From assembly GCA_963575745.1 (NCBI GenBank), contig CAUYUJ010008113.1, positions 20,001 to 84,000 on the forward strand: 64,000 nt of DNA, written 5' to 3'. Source of the stretch: Prorocentrum cordatum (lineage: Eukaryota > Sar > Dinophyceae > Prorocentrales > Prorocentraceae). A program made the position numbers and the translations under genes. Positions 30,866-41,019 of this stretch are shown here, one piece after another (within the stretch, counting starts at the first letter, position 1; every line of letters starts with the position of its first letter). The notes under the pieces are model-generated. The model was not told the origin of the DNA and made no database searches. It saw nothing but the letters and a program-made list of their open reading frames with translations.

Positions 30866-32353
30866 GCCAGGGCACTCGGGTACGACATCGATCCGTGTTG
30901 TGTTCATTGCGGGGCCAACGACACCATCTTTCATCGGCTGTGGGAATGCCCTCTCCCTGATGCTGTCACGGCTCGGCTAGAAGCTACTGACAGTGAGGTG
31001 ATAGAGGCCGTTTTGTCTGCTAAGGCGTCTGGAGATGATGACGAGCTGTTTGTCTTTATATCTGGCGCCTTTCGGCACCCCGCCGACTCCTTCCCTCGGA
31101 CCGCTGACGAGCAAGATGATGGTCCGACCCTGATCTGGCACAAGATGCCCGAGACCGACCCTGACGGAGCCCCAGTCAACAATAGAGTGTGGGGGCCCCT
31201 TTTTGTTGATGGCTCGTGCTCCCGTCATACTGTCAAGGAGCTGTCTAGGGCTGGCTCCTCCGCCTGTATGGTTGACGAGTCTGGAGATCTTGTGGCTGAG
31301 CTTAGGGCCCCTGTTTGGGGCCCCTACCCTCAGACTCCTCAGGGTGCTGAATTTTGTGCTTTCACCTGGGCCAATGTTCTGTCGACCCACCCTTCTGAAT
31401 GCCATGTGTATTCTGATTGTAGTAATGTGGTCCAGACTGCGGCGCTCGCCAAGCAGCTTCAGCTCTCGCCTAAGCGCATGTATGCTGGGGCCTTTCTTCA
31501 GGTGCACGGACTGGTCTCGGGGATGGCAGCCTGCACCAAGGTGGCTGCCCACCTCGACTTGGATGCACCTGGGATTTCAGCCGAGGAGCGTTGGCGCCGT
31601 CTTGGCAACCACCATGCGGATGTGGGGGCTAAGTTTGCGGTCCGCCTCCACCCCACGGATGACTCTCTTTTGCAGGAGGCCGATCGCCTCGTGGCTTTAG
31701 CGAGAGCCACCTTGAAAGTTGCGGTGCAAGTGCTCCCTCTGTGGCCTCCTGTGGACCTGGACGGGGTCAGCAGACTCCCTGAGGTTAACAGCCCGAAGAA
31801 GGAGGTGCCAGGGCACGACTGGAGGTCGTGGAGCGGAATTTGGAGGTGCGCTCACTGTTTGAGGGGGAACCGTTCCTTTTCGAAGCCAGCTCCAGGTTCC
31901 TGCTCTAGGTCCTCTCTTGTCCACGCAGACTCCCAGGACGCATTAGGCCATCGGACGGTGGTTTTTCCGTGTTCTGACAACTCTGTGCTCTTTATCTGTC
32001 TTAGATGTAAATGCCTCACGCGTGGAGGGCATATTCGTGGACTCAGTAAACAGTGTGTTTCGGTCCCTTCTCGCGCGCGCAAGCAGGGTTGAGATTATTT
32101 GTGCAAAGGCCTCCACCCCAGGTATCAGCTGAGGATTTCTGGCGTTTCGGTGGACACGGAAGGCCTGATACAGCGTTTCAACTCTGAGGCTGCACTTGCT
32201 GCCCTTGCAGACGGTGCTCCTGAGGTGCCTGTGCAGGCTCCCAGCTCGAGTTCCCGGGCTTGGTCGGAGTCCCCTCAGCAGGAGATGCGGCAGGGACCCC
32301 AACAGTTACGACAAGACACACCTTTTTTTCCTGGCGAGACGCCGCCAGGATGA
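30866..32353 (+). CDS. Element 1 RNase H domain and zinc-binding tail
   Basis: Continues the RT frame after the TGA at 30,863. A zinc-knuckle-like CCVHCGANDTIFHRLWEC (about 30,896-30,949) precedes RNase H. Counting from Met at 30,998, the DEDD residues are D71 (FVDGSC), E118 (GAEFCAF), D140 (VYSDCSNV) and D208 (GNHHADVGAK), with normal spacing. A C-terminal region has two CxxC pairs (WRCAHC and FICLRCKC). An in-frame TGA at 32,090 is followed by about 86 more open codons to 32,353. RNase H would remove the RNA strand during second-strand synthesis. The domain looks intact, but independent translation is doubtful. Confidence 0.8.
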
Positions 32354-32410
32354 GTCGGATAGTTCAGATTGGTTCTCTGTGGCGCAGGGCCGCCCATCCA
32401 TTGTCGTTTG

Positions 32411-32850
32411 CTTGCACGGCCCGATGCGACTGACCCTTTTGGCAGGCATCCGTGCTAAACCCCACATCTGGGGCGAGACTGATGTTGTCCCGGCGCTGTT
32501 TGCACCAGGGGCTTCTGGCCTCGTCGGCCTTGTGTGGGTGGTCGAGTTTTCCCAGTGGCGAGGTTTCGCCGTCTCGTTTTTATGTTCTGCACGGCCCGAT
32601 GCGGCTGACCCTTTTGGCAGGCATCCGTGCTTTACCCCACATCTGGGGCGAGTCCGACGGTCGTCCTGGCGCTTGCTGCACCAGGGACTGTGGGCTCGTC
32701 GTCCTTTTGTGGGTGGTCGAATCTTTTTCTTTGATTTGGTTGTGTGCGGTCTCGTTCTGCGTGCGTCCGTCGCGCACGCGTGTCAGGCACCCCACTTCTG
32801 GGGGAAGGTGCATGCACACCTAGGGTGCGCCTCTTCCTGGCCCAAGCACG
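32411..32850 (+). repeat. ~175-bp tandem repeat in element 1 3' region
   Basis: GCACGGCCCGATGCG(A/G)CTGAC with CTTTTGGCAGGCATCCGTGC and ACCCCACATCTGGGGCGAG occurs at 32,414-32,477 and again 175 bp later. A third, more diverged copy (ACCCCACTTCTGGGGG, 32,789) follows. It probably belongs to the element's 3' untranslated region. Confidence 0.85.
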
Positions 32851-33363
32851 GGGGTGACTTCATCCTGACAGTGGCTCGTCTGATGTTGCTGTGGCCTGGA
32901 GCTTTGGTTCTTGGCCCCAACATCTTTTTTGTTGGCGTTGGGCGCGCGTCTCGTGCGAGTGTACGTTGCTCGTCCCTCCGTCCTGCCCTCCACCTCCTGG
33001 GGCCATCGAGGCTCTTGTGGAAGGGCGCTGTCTCGCCCGCAGTCCCTCTTGTTCAGCGAAGGCAGTCGGTACGAGAGAGCCTTCCAGTTGCAGTGCCTCT
33101 GCAATAGGAAGCTTTTGCGCTGGCAGCTCAGTGCCCTCCTGTGGCCCAGTGTGCCTGCCCCCTCTCTTAGAGATGTTGCGGCAGGTTCGCTTTGAGCTTG
33201 GGCACTTGGACGCAGAGGTCCTCTCGGCCTCTCGTCGTGCTGTTTCATTTGCGCTGTGACTCAGGCTTTTGCCTAGGCCAAGGTGCCAGCATCCCCCTCC
33301 GCTGCTGGCTCGTTTCCTTGGTCAGTCCAAGGTTTTGGTGGCGTGGCGTAGATGCCAAAAAAA
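32851..33363. other. Element 1 distal 3' region or flank
   Basis: No domain is recognised. An A-rich run (about 33,357-33,364) directly precedes the 90-bp repeat and might be an A-tail remnant marking the element's 3' end. Confidence 0.35.
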
Positions 33364-33475
33364 ACTCCACCGAATGGCCCCGTGGCGCGGTCCACATGCG
33401 GCTCCCCGCTCATGTTGGCACACTACTCAGACGCTTCGTGGCCCCACAAGGAGCTTCACCGGAAGCGGTGCCCGC
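33364..33475 (+). repeat. ~90-bp repeat family, right end of element 1
   Basis: CTCCACCGAATGGCCCCGTG, GGTCCACATGCGGCTCCCCG and ACGCTTCGTGGCCCCACAAG match the array at 25,295-25,503 in the same orientation and order, with perhaps 80-85% identity. Its presence on both sides of the element is unexplained. Confidence 0.85.
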
Positions 33476-33576
33476 AGCGCGGTGCTCACAGCTGCATCTG
33501 GCTGGGTCCTTCGCCAGGGTAATGTTGGTCCAGGGTGGGCTATCGCGCAGCAGTGCTCGGACTCCATTGGCATTGG

Positions 33577-33767
33577 GTGCGGGCATGATTTATATCCATA
33601 TCCAGTGTTTGGAAGAGCGCCAAAAGGCCGAGTCGCACTGGATATGGATCAAGTTCGAGCCTCTAGGGGTTAGATTTCTATCTATATCCAGTGCGCCTCG
33701 GATTTCTGGGGAAGGGATCCCAAAACTCCAAGCTGCAATGCATATGGACACAAGTCAGGCCCGCATC
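33577..33767. mobile_element. ~190-bp TIR element with internal hairpin
   Basis: Left end GTGCGGGCATGATTTATATC and right end (reverse complement) ATGCGGGCCTGACTTGTGTC match at most positions. Inside, CCATATCCAGTG (33,596) and CACTGGATATGG (33,638) form a strong stem, and a third copy TATATCCAGTG is near 33,685. It is a MITE-like, non-coding element. No clear target duplication was found. Confidence 0.65.
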
Positions 33768-33949
33768 GGGGAGGGCAGGGAGCGGGAGGGGCCGGCGGGC
33801 GGGGGCGCGGAGGCCGCGGCTTCCGCCGGCACAGCGCCCGACCTCGGCGGCCTCTGCGGCGTGGGGGCTCTCAGCGGCCCGCGCGCCAGCGGGGCGCGTG
33901 CGGGCGCCGCCGTCGCCGATGCCTCCCTGTTCGGGGCGCACGGCCTGGT
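33768..33949 (+). other. GC-rich coding-like stretch, unrecognised
   Basis: A plus frame is Gly/Ala/Ser-rich (for example GTAPDLGGLCGVGALSG). GC-rich third positions could reflect an exon, but low complexity on both strands makes this weak. Confidence 0.15.
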
Positions 33950-34025
33950 ACAGTCAACCCGCATAGTGAGGATGAGCGACTTTCCAAGGTTACCCTTGCA
34001 TCCTTGCCCTTCGGCCCATTCTTAG
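33950..34025 (+). repeat. Dispersed repeat R6, copy 1
   Basis: About 75 bp matching 35,098-35,172: CAGTCAA, AGGATGAG, CCAAAGGTT-like and TTGCATCCTTGC in the same order. Function is unknown. Confidence 0.65.
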
Positions 34026-34379
34026 CGGCTTTTCGCTGGCCCGCCTCGTTCGAAAAACGTTAGCATGGCTCTCCAGGGCCGTTGCATCTTGTCCGCGCGG
34101 CTCAGCATTCGGGAGGTGGCGAACGACTCTGGCTCCGCTTTCTGGCCTTGCACCACGCTTCCCTCGGCCGTTGTTTTTCCGCCATGGAGCGAGCGACATT
34201 CACTTGCCCCTGCGGGGCAACCTCCACTGCCATTGGCACTGGCGGGCCCTGAGGGTGGGCACCGCGCTATGCAAACCATGTTTTTCCGTTGTATTCGTCG
34301 CTGCTTTTAGTTTTCGCCGCTTATCAACAGGCCCCCGAGGTAGTCCCAATTGACCTCAACAGGCCCCCCGAACGTGAGG

Positions 34380-34570
34380 AGTAGCGTCAGGGGGCAACGC
34401 TCAGGGGGGGATAGGCTCGGGGGGGAGCGCATCGGCCCCAAATCGCCCATGCATCGCCGATTAAGCCCCGATGGCCTTCCACACCCAGCAACGGCCAGAT
34501 TCGCCGTCGGGAACTTATCGCCGATCCACCGGCGATGTACCGCCGATTCCGGGTCGAAATTAATCGGGTT
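34380..34570. mobile_element. Degenerate copy of GGGGGGATAGGC TIR family
   Basis: Left end GGGGCAACG-like then GGGGGGGATAGGC, followed by interior CGCCGATCCACCGGCGATGT as in the elements at 43.8 and 46.1 kb. The right TIR is not recognisable, so the copy is truncated or decayed. Confidence 0.55.
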
Positions 34571-34805
34571 TTATAGCCCTCAATCGTTCTGGCGAATTTT
34601 GCCTCCTACCCCCTTTAGCGTTCTCCCTCATCCCCGATTTTTCCTGTCCGGGGCGCGCGGGCGCCACCATCTCCGATCCCTCCTGTTCAGGGCGCGCGGC
34701 CCTTGTAGATCTCAGATGGTGTGGCTGCTGTTCGATCCGGGCTTTGTTTCGGTCCTCGGGGCGCGTCATCGGGCCCTGGGACCACCCAAAAGATGTACGG
34801 GGCGA
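34571..34805. other. Intergenic spacer
   Basis: GGGGCGCGCGG occurs twice (about 34,651 and 34,691). No gene is seen. Confidence 0.3.
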
Positions 34806-34807
34806 TA

Positions 34808-35010
34808 AACTGGTACACCGCGAAGCTTGCATACCATATTTTAATTACACCGCAAAGCTTGCAGATCATAGAACTGGCACCACATAACTTACACAATGTA
34901 GCTTGCACCGCATAGCTCACACCACAGAGCTTGCAGATTTTACCTTCACTCCGCGTACCTTACACCTCATAGTTTTCACCATCTCTCACAGCGCCCATAT
35001 TAAACCGCAT
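34808..35010 (+). repeat. Degenerate short repeat, A+T-richer
   Basis: Variants of CACCGCAAAGCTTGCA (CACCGCGAAGCTTGCA, CACCACAGAGCTTGCAG, CACCGCATAGCTCACA) recur every ~18-50 bp. This is one of the few AT-richer stretches in the window. Confidence 0.7.
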
Positions 35011-35097
35011 AGCATTCACGTCCACGCTGCACTAACTCATTGTTTGTGGTCCACGCTGGCTAATATGAGACTTTGTATACGGCGTTGAGTCCCAGGG

Positions 35098-35172
35098 CAC
35101 AGTCAAAGTGCATCATAAGGATGAGTATTGTCCCAAAGGTTCATTTGCATCCTTGCTTCTCGGCGCATCCCA
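35098..35172 (+). repeat. Dispersed repeat R6, copy 2
   Basis: Matches 33,950-34,025 (see that entry). Confidence 0.65.
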
Positions 35173-35436
35173 GCAATTGGCCACGGGCCGTTGGCTTCCA
35201 CCTTCGGCTCAGGGTTGGCGTCCAGCGGCCCTTTCTTTTCTCACCGTGCATCCTTGTGAACAGGCCGCGCCGCTTCAGGGACGCATGCCACAGGTTTCCG
35301 ATATTTTTCGAAAGCTTTCGGATGTGTTCGAGGCCCGGGCCGCTTTCCATCAGTGGCGCCTCGTCGAGAGCGGTCCGGGGATGCCCGAATCATCTTGAAC
35401 CGCTTGAGGCCCATATTCTAGTATGTCTCACGACCC

Positions 35437-35577
35437 ACCAAACCACCCCAACCCAACCCAAAGGCCCAAGTTTACCCTCGATTGGGGGGGGTCGGGGAAC
35501 ATAGAAAAAACACGGGGAACCTGCATCCCTCCCCAACCCGAAACTTGGGTCTTCGGGTTAGGTTGGGTTGGTCTGGT
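35437..35577. mobile_element. ~141-bp TIR element
   Basis: Left end ACCAAACCACCCCAACCCAA and reverse-complemented right end ACCAGACCAACCCAACCTAA match, and the match continues through CCC(A/G)AAGGCCCAAGTTT-like sequence for about 38 bp. It has no coding content. Target duplication was not identified. Confidence 0.75.
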
Positions 35578-35639
35578 AGGTAGTCAATGTCATGTTCCTG
35601 TCACCAGGTATCAAAGCCAACGGGTTCAGCCAGGGCCGC

Positions 35640-35830
35640 CTGCGATCTTATTCGACGCGAGTCGATTCGCGGACTGGGCCCGCGATTCCGATTCCATTCG
35701 ATTCGGCCCGATTCGCCGGCACCAGCCAAGGCCAGCCAGAGCCGGGCACATCGATTCGATTTCGATCCGATTGGAAGCGATCCGTTGCGATCCGATCCGC
35801 TGCCGATCCTAGAGGAGTTCGCGATTCGAT
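35640..35830. repeat. GATTCG/CGATCC-rich repeat
   Basis: Words such as GATTCCGATTCCATTCGATT and CGATTCGATTTCGATCC recur for ~190 bp. Related in style to, but not clearly a copy of, the GGTCGCGACCGAT repeat. Confidence 0.6.
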
Positions 35831-36060
35831 TTGGGTCAGGCTTGCCAGCCAGTGCAGTCTGATCCCTCGTGGCTGGCCCAGGTTTGCGAGACACGTGGGG
35901 CTGGCCACCCCCACCCCCCTTCCACTGGCCCCCCGGGTTTTGGAGGTCCTATGCGCGGCAGGCCAGGGCCTGGGGGCATGGCCTTGGCTCACCCGGGTCA
36001 GAGCTGACCTGAGTCAGCTTTGCCCCGATTCTTGTTTTGCTCTGACCAGACCTCCCCCTT

Positions 36061-36142
36061 TCCTCCTCCTCCTCCTCCTCCTCCTCCTCCTCCTCCTCCT
36101 CCTCCTCCTCCTCCTCCTCCTCCTCCTCCTCCCCCTCCTCTT
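36061..36142. repeat. (CTC)n microsatellite upstream of element 2
   Basis: About 25 near-perfect CTC units. A similar tract follows element 3. Confidence 0.95.
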
Positions 36143-36302
36143 CCACTCAAGCAATTTGGGCACGAGCCGCATTTTGCAGGCACACGCACCCAACCCTGTG
36201 CCTCCTCGGGGTGCTTGAGGGTTGCCAGTTCTTCCGTCCTGCGTGGACAGCACTTACTGGCAGCAAAAGCAGGGCAATAACAGCTTTTCCCGATTCGCTG
36301 CG

Positions 36303-37268
36303 ATGTCGGGCAAAGGGGTGAGGCACTGGAGCACATGTTGTCGTTGTCACACTCATTTGTGGAAGGATATGTTGTCAGAGAGGAACAATCAGTGTGCCAA
36401 CTGTCGGCCCACAGTCAATGTCTACAAACCGAAGCAGAATAGTGAGGATCGCAGTGATCAAGACAGTAGCAACCAGTTCTATTTTGTCAACGGCGCAGTC
36501 AAGAGCGGCGGCAAGGGCAAAGGCAAGGATGCTAGCCCTGCCGAAGACCAAGCATTGTTGACCAAAGTGTTGGTGTAATCATCCGATCTCAATAACAAGA
36601 AGGTGTTTTTGGAACAGATGAGTGCGTTCAAGGCAGGCAGTTCACCAGAGAGCAAGCCCATCAGCACGGACGAGACTGTCAAAACAGCCACTAGTGCCTG
36701 GAAAATTGCGCTTTTCAAACACGAGCAAGCGTTTGCGCAGGTGGTCAGATGCAGAGAGAATCTTCGACGCGCAGAGGAGCGTAAACAAGAATGTGCGTTT
36801 GCATTGGCCAAAGCTGAGTAATCCAAGAAGAACGCCATCGCGCTACTTGCCCAAGTGTCTGGGATTCATGTTACGCAGAAGGACAATGGCAAAGGGCAGT
36901 CGATGTTTGATCTTCAATGGGACGAAGCCAACCTGAACGACAGAGATACCAAAGTGCACGAGTGGAAAACTATGATGAAGGCGTTGAAAAAGACAGCTAC
37001 CGATCGACAGCAGAAGAAGAGGAGGATGGATTCTACTGAGCCGAAGATGGGCAACGGGGACCGCGGAGGCACCGGCGCGGGGAGCGCGGCCGCGAGTGGC
37101 ACGGTCGCCGCCGCCAGCGCAAGCCCACCGACGGCCGCCGACGCCCAGGCCCAGGAGGCTCCAGGCGCAAACGCAGCTCATCAGGCAGGCATGCGCGATG
37201 CAGCTCGCAGGATCTCCGGGGCCAAGCTCGCAGCGGCGGAGGAGGACAAGAAACATGCGAATACATGA
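36303..37268 (+). pseudogene. Element 2 ORF1 with two in-frame TAA stops
   Basis: A single reading frame from Met at 36,303 to TGA at 37,266 stays protein-like across two internal TAA codons (36,576 and 36,819). The N-terminus has a finger C12-x2-C15-x15-C31-x2-C34. The middle is Lys/Gln/Glu-rich and helical (KHEQAFAQVVRCRENLRRAE, then LKKTATDRQQKKRRM) and the C-terminal part is Ala/Gly-rich. Order and composition parallel ORF1 of element 1. The stops may be nonsense decay, but a continuous frame with no indel over ~960 bp is notable. The role is presumed RNA/DNA binding. Confidence 0.7.
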
Positions 37269-37399
37269 AAGAGCAGGAGCGCGGGCGAGAATGCAGCCCG
37301 TGCGACGACCTCGACGAGACAGGCCCCTTCTCCCACGGCTACTTCGACAGCTCCTGAGTCTCTCCCTAGGGGAGAGGCGGCGACAGAGGCTGATCAGGC

Positions 37400-38300
37400 C
37401 CAGGTGGAGGGTTTCACCTCCCGCTTTTTCAGAAACGTCACATGTTGGGGACCTCAGGCTTGGAAGTCTGTTTCTTCGCAAGTGATTCGCCTTCAGCATC
37501 AGATCTTCGCGTTCGCAGAGGCGCGCGCGCAGGCGGCGCAACTTGCAGAGTGGGCCAGTAAGTTTCGCAGCGCCAAGTTTAAACTTTTCTTTGACCGACC
37601 TCGCCCAGGCAAGTTCGACGGCGATCTAGCCAAAGGGGGGGCGGGATAACTGATTTGAGATCAGGGCCATCGACAGATTTACTCGCTCGCCAATCCCAGT
37701 GATTACCCCGAGCATAGTCAGACGTCGGAGGCTGTTGACGGGTTTCTTCCAGTAGTTCCCCATGTCCAAGGGTACATTATGGTCATTCTTTCATATTATG
37801 GAATCTCCTCGTTGGGCTTCAATTTGGGCTAGGAGGCCGTCCAGAGTTGAGGCTCTATTGGCCTCCCTGCTGACCCCCGTGGATTATGGTAGGAGATCTT
37901 AACATGAGCCCCATGGACCTCGCTCGGCGCGGGTGCATCGAGAGGATCGGTGGGGGTGTCTTTCCGCTTCGGATATAGAGAGCGCACTTCCATCGCAGGC
38001 ACGGGCGCGTCACGCATATATTTCTTGCTTGCGTCTCAGTCCGCAACGCCATGCGCACTTGGGATCTCTCCAGTTTTTGACGCGCCATGGGGCACGCGCT
38101 GCGGTCACAGCGTGAGGCTTCGCAGCGAAGGCCTGCAACCCATTGATCGATCTCTGATTATTCCCAAGAAGCTGCCGCAAGTTCTAGGGCCTGGCCGAGC
38201 AGGGCAAGTGCGCGGCAGGGCGCAGGCAAGCAATCGTAAGAAGCAAGAGCGTCGCACTGTATTTCAACGACAGGTTCAGGAGGCACGTGACAATTGTTTC
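37400..38300 (+). pseudogene. Element 2 endonuclease remnant
   Basis: NVTCWGPQAWKSV (about 37,435) fits the N-terminal strand of a LINE endonuclease. After several frame changes WIMVGDLNMSP (about 37,880-37,915) fits the GD-N catalytic strand, followed by decayed sequence. At least three shifts and stops are needed, so it is not functional. It links ORF1 and RT in the expected order. Confidence 0.6.
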
Positions 38301-38306
38301 TGACAT

Positions 38307-41010
38307 TTGCTGCCGGGGCCCAAGGGGCCCCAGGACGCCGCCAGCCAGGTCGGCCCAGAGGAACCCGAAGACCCGTGCCAGTCTCAGAGCTCGGTAGTCG
38401 GGAGGAAGAGCCCGACCCTTGGTCGCAGGAGCCCCTTCTCGAAGCTCGGACGCAGCAGCAGTCTCATCATAATGCCAGTCAGCAGAATGAAGAGCCCCAC
38501 CACCAAGACCCCCACAATTCACGCGAGGCTGAAGATGGACCCCCCTAGGTTCGGCGTTTCTAGGGACGAGGCGGCAGAGACGACGGGGCATTTGTTTTAC
38601 ATCCCGTGCCACCACGAGGCCAGCGCGGGCTTCTGTCACCGGCCCCCGAAGCAGGTACGACCTGTCATCGCATCGTCAGGTGCCTGCATGCTTGGTGGAG
38701 CACGTGTCGCGCGCGCCAGTGGTGCGCATGCTTCTTGGGTTTGCACCGTCAAGCGCAACATCTTGGATCATCATGGGCGAGTCTTCGAAGGGGGGTCTAG
38801 GGCGGGCGCGCCTCAACTTGTCCTGCGCACCGCGCGCAAAGCTGGGCGCATCAGGGACGCCCCCCTCAGCGACCCAGTTGCCGCGTGGTGGTCTCGACGT
38901 CATATTGTTTCCAGGAGATGCCATCGCCGCAGAGTCCGAGGCGACGGGGCGCAGCAGGACGAGACTCTAGCTGTTCAGGCTCCACTTAGGTCTTCCGAGG
39001 ACTGGGTCGCCCAGGAGAGCTCGCTGGGCGTAGCGCGCCGCTGTCTTCGACGCGTTCCCTTCGCATCAGATGAGTATCACCCGAAGGACAGACGGCAAAG
39101 TCATGCAGTTCCTGTCACTTTGGGCCCCTTGACGCTTTTGATCATGATTCCACGGTTGGTGTTTAGCACCATTCGCGATGCTGCCCGAACCGAACAGCTG
39201 CCCCCCTTGGGGCCCCGTCAGATCCTCAGCGCTGCCGGCATAATGAAATCAAAGGCAGGTATGGACATCGATCAGCTCAGCCCGCTTGCTATTGAACGTC
39301 TTCCAGACAACGCTGTGCAGGACCTTTTCAGGTTTATGAGGCAATCGAGGGGGCCTTGACCTGGCCGCGGCAGACGATGGCATGTGTCGGGCGCCTCCTA
39401 CCCCAAAAAAACCATTGGGGGACCGCGCCATTGGACTGCTGCCTATTTTTCCGCATCTGGAGTTTAGCGAGGTACGATTTGACCCGGCAGTGGTCGCGTG
39501 ACACGGCGCCAGCCTGGGATGCAGCGGGCGAAGGTCATTCGTTTCTTCTCGGAGCATTTCAGATGGTTTTGGGTGCCGAAATCGCGGGGGAGCTCCAGGC
39601 CACATGCGGTCCAGCGGTTTGGGGTACCACGGGTTTTTATGACAACATCAAGGTCAAGAATATTGTTCTCGCCGCGCTCAGGCTTAGCTTTCCGCTTGTC
39701 TTGCTGTTCTTAGAGCTGCAGTTGTGTGCAGCAGCATGCAGCCTGTCGCAGCTTGGCGCACAATCAGAGGGATTCGAACCTGCCCAGTCCATTATTCAGG
39801 GGGTAAGAGGCGGCGCCAGGTTTGCCAGGTTTGTGACGCAAGGTATTTCGGAACGAATGCACGTCCAGAATCCAGGGATGGGGCAAAGGATATGCTTTGA
39901 TGGCCTCAACCTCGGCGTGCTAGGTTCTCAGCGTCACGTGGGGGGCTCCTCAGCGAAGAGCGCCAGCGATCTCACCAACCTTTTTGAGCAGGAGTCTTTG
40001 ACGCTCGCAAGCAAGTGCGCGGTGCTTTGTTCAGTCCACCGAGTGGCCGCGCGCGCCACTCAGAGGCCGACGCAGAAGGGCGCCGACATTACGCCAGTTT
40101 CGCAATAGTCATACCTAAGGGTGGATGCCAGCACGGGCCGACGACAAGCCCGACAAGTACGTGGGCATCGAGTCGCCAAAGCAACTCAGCAGAGCCGCAA
40201 GCTTCGTTGATTTGGGGGCGTTTCGAAACGGCACCTCATCATCACGGGGGCGGAGCAAGTTAGACCTCGAGCTGGGGCCTTTTACGGGGCTCAAGCGCGC
40301 GGGACTTTTGGTGCTCATCTATTAGGCATGCGGCGTCGTCTGGCAGCAGCGTCAGGAAGCAATGCGCGGGGGAGGTGCATCACGACTGTCTTTAGACCTG
40401 AGGTCCCCAGGCTAGGGCCCAGCAATCAGGCATCCACTACTCTGTCTTCGTCAAAGGTTTTATGCGTGGATACACAGTGATAGAGCGCGGCCAGGGATTG
40501 CACGAGCGTGGCCCACCGTTGTAGAGTAGATGAAGAAGCTTGACCCGAAACGACGTGCAAGGCACATACGGGGTCCCTTTGGAGCTCTGATACACCAGCT
40601 TCTCTTCGTAGGGTGGGACCCTGAGGCTCCTCATCTTTGGCGCGGCCCTGACTTCTCGTGTTATTTTGATAAAAGTCAGTTGCAGTCCCTGGACCAGGCT
40701 CGGGGGGCATTGGATGACGTACTTCTCAAGTTTGCAGGCTCCAAAGTGGCAGGGGGGGCCCAGCCACTACTGCGGGGCGGGGCTCGAAGCGGGAGTCGAC
40801 AGCCAGTGCTTCCGCCTGTTGCCCACGCAGTTGCAGGGCGTGCCTCGCGGGGGGCAATTCGCCGAGCTTCTCCTTCGCGTTGCTGCTGAAGGCGCGCGGT
40901 TGGAGACCTGCAAGCACTCGGCGGGACCTTCGCCGGGGAATGTTTGCCCACGCTGCCAGGTTGAGCCAGGGACTTCCCTTCACAGACAGTGGACATGATC
41001 TCGTAACACA
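38307..41010 (+). pseudogene. Element 2 reverse transcriptase remnant
   Basis: RT sequence is spread over several frames. A pre-RT linker lies near 39,200-39,350 (MKSKAGMDIDQLSPLAIERL). GRLLPQKNHWG and IWSLARYDLTRQWSRD follow, then FYDNIKVKNIVLAALRL (end of motif A) near 39,640. Motif C seems to be represented by CFDGLNLGVLGSQRH near 39,895, where one Asp of a usual F/Y-x-DD has become Gly. The downstream zinc knuckle is VCPRCQVEPGTSLHRQW (about 40,940-40,990). Relative to element 1 this copy is older or more damaged. Confidence 0.7.
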
Positions 41011-41019
41011 AGACATCAA

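Noticed and set aside
25295-33475. Element 1 as an LTR retrotransposon because of flanking direct repeats
   Set aside because: There is no integrase, protease or gag-pol order, and an endonuclease-RT-RNase H order is diagnostic of non-LTR elements; the flanking units are short tandem repeats rather than LTRs.
39768-39783. GGGATTCGAACC, which reads as a tRNA T-loop on the minus strand
   Set aside because: The surrounding minus-strand sequence does not form a T-stem, anticodon arm or acceptor stem, and the bases encode part of the element 2 RT relic.
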